Assembly: GCA_007258455.2 (NCBI GenBank)
Contig: VDFB02047230.1
Location: 154,367,797-154,431,796 of the forward strand
From: Sequoia sempervirens
Lineage: Eukaryota; Streptophyta; Pinopsida; Cupressales; Cupressaceae
Length of the DNA stretch: 64,000 nt
Direction: 5' to 3'
The position numbers and the translations under genes were made by a program. Below the pieces are notes generated by a model. The model was not told where the DNA came from and did not search any database. It was given only the letters and a program-made list of their open reading frames with translations. Positions 60,166 to 64,000 of the stretch are shown piece by piece (within the stretch, counting starts at the first letter, position 1; each line of letters begins with the position of its first letter).

Positions 60166-61705
60166 ATCTCCCACTTGAAATCCAACAACTATTGCAACAT
60201 ATCAGACATTCCCCTACTTCTCTCCCATTGTCACATCTTGAAAATATCAAGAGAAATCCAACTTCATCTTGAAAGCCAAACACCAAGACCTACATCACAA
60301 CTAGAATGAGTGCATTCACCATGTCACTTCATTAACATTCTAGTTGCACACATGCTCAAACTTCTCCCATTATACTTTCTTCATCAATGCATCTGCCAGA
60401 TTGCTCAATACTCCCACTACATGAATAATGTCTAGATGAATGCATACCTAGAATGAGCGCATTACTCATGTCGTTTCATTAACATTCCATCCAACAAGGC
60501 ACCATCACAAGTGGCACCCCAAACTTCTCTAACAAGGGTGACTTGACCATAGGACACCACTACCACTGTAGCCATCTCTACTACAACAATGAGGATCTCA
60601 AGAGTTGCTCATTTCTTCTTCCCATTAGATTGTGTCTCACATTCTTCACTATACTCTTGCCCTATTCCTTCACCACATACCGAATAATAACAACTGCACT
60701 GTCAATCTCCAATAAACTGTCTATAGAAATCTCTTCAGCTGCTCTGACAGCTGAACTAGACAGAACTCTACCATAGGCTCTTTTAAAAATTCTCTTGCTC
60801 CTTTTCAACCTGCTCACCCTATATTAAAGCAAGCCTCAAATGGGGGATTCATTGAATTCTCTTGCCAATGACCAGGCATTTGAGCCTGCTGGCCCTCTTC
60901 TTGGCAGTCTGGTAAATTAACTTATCAAAAACTGCTTTCCTTCTTTCCTTCTGCTTCAAAAGCTCTTGGCTTTTTTCTTCAATATGCCTTTGCACTTTCT
61001 ACAGTTTTTCCAACACCAAGCTCTCCAATTTTTTTTTGTTGTCCAACACCTCACCTTTTACTTGTAGCCGATTCAACCACCTTCATGCCTCTGTCATGAG
61101 TAGTCGTTAACTTCTTCGCAGTCCATACACCAATGATACATATGCTATCAACTTTCTTGCCACTGTTTTCTATCAACCATCCTCTCTATGCACCCTCCAT
61201 CAGGTTCCATTTGCATTAAACTTTGTATCCCACAATTTTAACTAGCCTTGACCTGCATTCTTGTTGCTCCAATGTGTCTCTCATTCCCCACATGTGGCCA
61301 CTCCACCTTTGGGTGTTGCAATTCATCAACTTGAATTTTTGGTTTGTAATTGTCTTGGCATTGAATTATATTCATGTATTTTATCTCACCTTTCACCCAA
61401 TCTCCTTTTGGGCAATAGTATTCTCAGCATATGCTTCCATCTTCACATAAACACATCCCAAATTTCATTATGCATGATCTTTTACCATGTCATCAAATTT
61501 TCTACTTTTAAAGGTTCGATTGGTTATTTTTTAAAACATGTTTTATTTGCCTCTCACTTAGGCAATGTGGGAACTTCCTCTACCCATGGTTGTGTAGGAG
61601 TGTGCTCCCCTAGCATGGCTACTTCTCACCCATGTAGCCTTTACTTTCCTTTAATTACGCCTTTCTCCTCCCTGCTCTCCCTGGATCTCACAAGCTCTGA
61701 TACTA

Positions 61706-61963
61706 GTTTTTAGAAATGAAGTACAAATAAATAAACATAATAACAAAAATAAAGATGCAAAAGAGACAAGACATAACACAGAGATTATGTGGTTCACCAT
61801 AAAGGCTACATCCATGGGAAGCAGGGGAATATATTTATTAATCTTTGTTCTTTTTAATATGCATTATGCTACAGTGACATATATATTCCTTCAAGAGGAA
61901 ATATGAAAGGTCAAAGAGAAAATGAAGGGACACAGATGTTTATTGGGCTTCATATACCCAACA
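61706..61963 (-). repeat. 5' LTR of the second non-autonomous element
   Basis: About 258 bp, ending CCCAACA. Its left end is altered (GTTTTTAG instead of TGTTAG). Matches 59899-60165 otherwise. Confidence 0.85.
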
Positions 61964-61968
61964 GTTGT

Positions 61969-63500
61969 CCTTATAATTAACTTTATTTGTTTAATATTGT
62001 AGTGTCATGAATTGCACCCTATAGTAGTTTCACACTTGCACATTTAGCTCATTGCATTTATGGCACCTCACCACACTAATGAAAAAAACCTATGAGTCAA
62101 ACTTTCATGATTCCAACTTCATAGGGACCAACGATGAAGCATTAGGAGTCTGTACACCTCATTTCTTGTAAATTTTTTAGTAGGATAGTTGCACATCTCA
62201 CAAACATCCATGTGATACCCTAGAGCATCCCCAAAATGTTTGAGTTTCAAATGAGGGAATCTCATGTCCTTTTACTGTGACACACGTCATTGCAGTGGAA
62301 TCGCTAATGTAACGTCTATTCCCACCCATGCAACCTCACAAAACCTCTCTTTTCACTCTTTCTTTCATTTATTCTCATTGCTTATTATTCGTTCTTTCTC
62401 TCTTGCTCTATTCTGCTTCTACATCTTTTCTCTCTTGCTTTCCATAGTGATGCTCTGTCAGATTCTCATCTCAACAATGTTCAGTCAAGGTTTTCTTGTA
62501 AACTTAGCATGTCTCATCTATCAAGCCAAGAGGAGAGCCATAGATTGTTGGCAATGCTCTCTTGTCTACTTTGTCCCATCTATTTACTACTATCTAATTG
62601 TCTTTTCCATTACATTCATGATAGGAGCTCTCATCCATAATGGGATTTATTTCTATCACACGTCTCATCTTTACTTTCATGTCATTTTGTCAATATTTTT
62701 CAATCTAGTTGTTCATGGAGGTGGAAACACCAAAATGAGGGTTTGATTGAGGCAATCCTTGAAATAAACCCAACATTTTTCCTTATCTTTTTTGTGTCCA
62801 GATGTTCAGAGTCAAGAAGTTGGGTGTTACAAATTCTAGGTTCTTTCTTTTTTATTTGATAGGGACGACAACGTGGGGCACAAATGTCTCCACGAGGCAC
62901 TTTCATTTGTTGGTTGAGACTTTTCCCTTATGAGGGAAAAATCTGTTAAGTCCTAAGCTCTTTGCTTCTATGATTTGTACTTTGTAATTCTATATCAATT
63001 TTTGTTAAATTGCAGTTTTATCATGCTTGCTCTTAATAGCTCAATTCTTTATTTAATCAAGTTATTACAATATTCTTCATTTCATACTTTGTGACTTGAG
63101 CTTGTACTTTGAGGTAATTGAGGGCTATTCTCTCCCTTTAGAATTTGTTTGTCTTGAGACTTGGGAGTAGCGAATCCCCACCTTTACAAATGTATATATA
63201 TATATAATTATAAAATATAAATATTTGTAAAAAAAATTGAAGTTATAAAATTCAATGAAATTTTATCTATTTTTAGAATGTTATTTCTAAGTTAAATATT
63301 TTTTTGCTAAGTAAAACTTAAATTAGGTTCAAGAACCATGAAAAAATTAGAGAAAAAAATGTGTAAGATGCCTGGAATTGTACACATAATTTCTCCCACA
63401 TATGGATAGCCTACCACCCAATACAATGGAACATCTACACATTAAAATAACCACCTCATAGTTCTACCTTAAATTATGATCTCACCCCCATACTAAGAGG
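61969..63500. other. Unassigned DNA
   Basis: No recognised gene. The 160-residue open frame at 62264-62746 is hydrophobic and Ser/Phe/Ile-rich, as expected from T-rich DNA, with no domain. A (TA)n tract lies near 63190-63207. Confidence 0.45.
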
Positions 63501-63504
63501 GTTA

Positions 63505-63582
63505 GCTTTGATATGATTTCATATCAATCTTATGGCCTTGAAATGGAAATATTTCCATCAACACTTGACATTCCCCCCTATT
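63505..63582 (-). repeat. Possible very short LTR between PBS-like and PPT-like sites
   Basis: GCTTTGATATGA (63505-63516) resembles a mutated PBS complement. After about 55 bp ending TTGACA (63570), TTCCCCCCTATT resembles a PPT complement. The geometry is that of 18966-19422 but shorter. Tentative. Confidence 0.3.
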
Positions 63583-64000
63583 TCTTTTAAGGAATACCCT
63601 CATTTGTAGCCCAATCTACAACCTAGTTTCCTTCCCTATCAATATGAGAGCATCTAGCCTCCTCAAAACCTTCAATCACACACTTAGAAGCCTCAATGAT
63701 GGACTTTGTTGATGATGTTTTCTACATAGCAACAACTCAGATAGAATATAATATCATATCTCTCTTGAAAGGTAAATCTCTATCAGCAAGCCTCAAGAGA
63801 TAACCCCAAGGTCTCTAATGTCAGGTCTTGACAATGCATAAACAACTTGGGACCTTACTACAAGCAAATACTGAATCTTTAATTTATCAGATCTAGCAAT
63901 ATGATGATACTTTAATCCTAAATCTAACTCAAATGATAAAATAAATAACATAAGATAAGGGTTTCAAAGAGATTTCTAGATTTAACACTACTCCTAAGAT
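63583..64000. other. Unassigned DNA to window end
   Basis: Nothing recognised. Confidence 0.4.

Larger units (their letters stand above)
59899..61963 (-). mobile_element. Second complete non-autonomous LTR retroelement, minus strand
   Basis: Direct repeats at 59899-60165 and about 61706-61963. A perfect GTTGT target duplication lies at 59894-59898 and 61964-61968. The PPT complement is ATCTCCCACTTG at 60166-60177, and a mutated PBS complement (GCTCTGATACTA) is at 61694-61705. The 1.5-kb interior has no gag/pol motif. Its LTR holds a phrase GAGATTACGTGGTTCACCA typical of plant copia-type LTRs. It differs in sequence from the element at 34259. Confidence 0.9.

Noticed and set aside
62264..62746. 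160-residue hydrophobic frame that could suggest a membrane protein
   Set aside because: T-rich DNA makes Phe/Leu/Ile/Ser by chance; no start context, homologous motif or splice support seen.
1..64000. Bacterial-type features: CRISPR, operons, ribosome binding sites
   Set aside because: The sequence is plant nuclear repeat DNA. Tandem arrays here have variable spacing and diverged units, not conserved repeats with unique spacers.

Overview
The window is about 64 kb of AT-rich, gene-poor nuclear DNA from a seed plant with a large, repeat-filled genome. A conifer or other gymnosperm is my best guess, from the density and age of nested retroelements; the sequence alone does not prove it. I see no intact host gene, rRNA, tRNA or CRISPR array. 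Nearly all recognisable coding sequence belongs to decayed transposable elements. Many breaks are of the CGA/CAA/CAG-to-stop or Asp-to-Asn kind expected from deamination of methylated cytosine.

Region by region. 1-17088: one Ty3/gypsy element of the Tat type on the + strand, whose 5' LTR is cut by the window edge. In order it has PBS, gag, protease, a G-patch domain, RT with RNase H, a second (plant/archaeal-type) RNase H and integrase. A long 3' region then carries an antisense plant-mobile-domain pseudogene and several tandem repeats, followed by PPT and 3' LTR. 17089-22700: unassigned AT-rich DNA with a promoter-like stretch, a single copia-type LTR flanked by both a PBS and a PPT (minus strand), a possible second copia LTR end, and a dispersed repeat. 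About 23000-27270: a decayed minus-strand L1-type LINE with a short tandem repeat inside its endonuclease. 28140-29210: a Ty1/copia gag fragment. 31879-33756: a LINE-like insertion with a 16-bp target duplication. 34259-36718: a complete non-autonomous LTR element with a 5-bp duplication, inserted in a 67-bp tandem repeat.

38070-40005 is a decayed minus-strand gene resembling plant-transposon proteins. From about 40.1 to 57.3 kb lies what may be one large DNA transposon. It has a + strand multi-exon gene (43924-45930), a convergent minus-strand DDE-like transposase pseudogene (53568-56817), and arrays sharing an exact 16-mer in opposite orientation at 42.3-43.6 and 52.85-53.34 kb. Clusters of a CGCGTACACG-like motif lie near both outer edges. 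A complete chromovirus (46799-52840, GATGT duplication) is nested in it. 58428-58760 is a LINE RNase H fragment. 59899-61963 is another complete non-autonomous LTR element (GTTGT duplication). The remainder is AT-rich DNA with no recognised gene.

The most interesting items are the candidate two-gene DNA transposon, the antisense PMD gene carried by the Tat element, and motif arrays placed in opposite orientation at the two ends of the Tat internal region. Domain names rest on motifs read by eye; no search was run.
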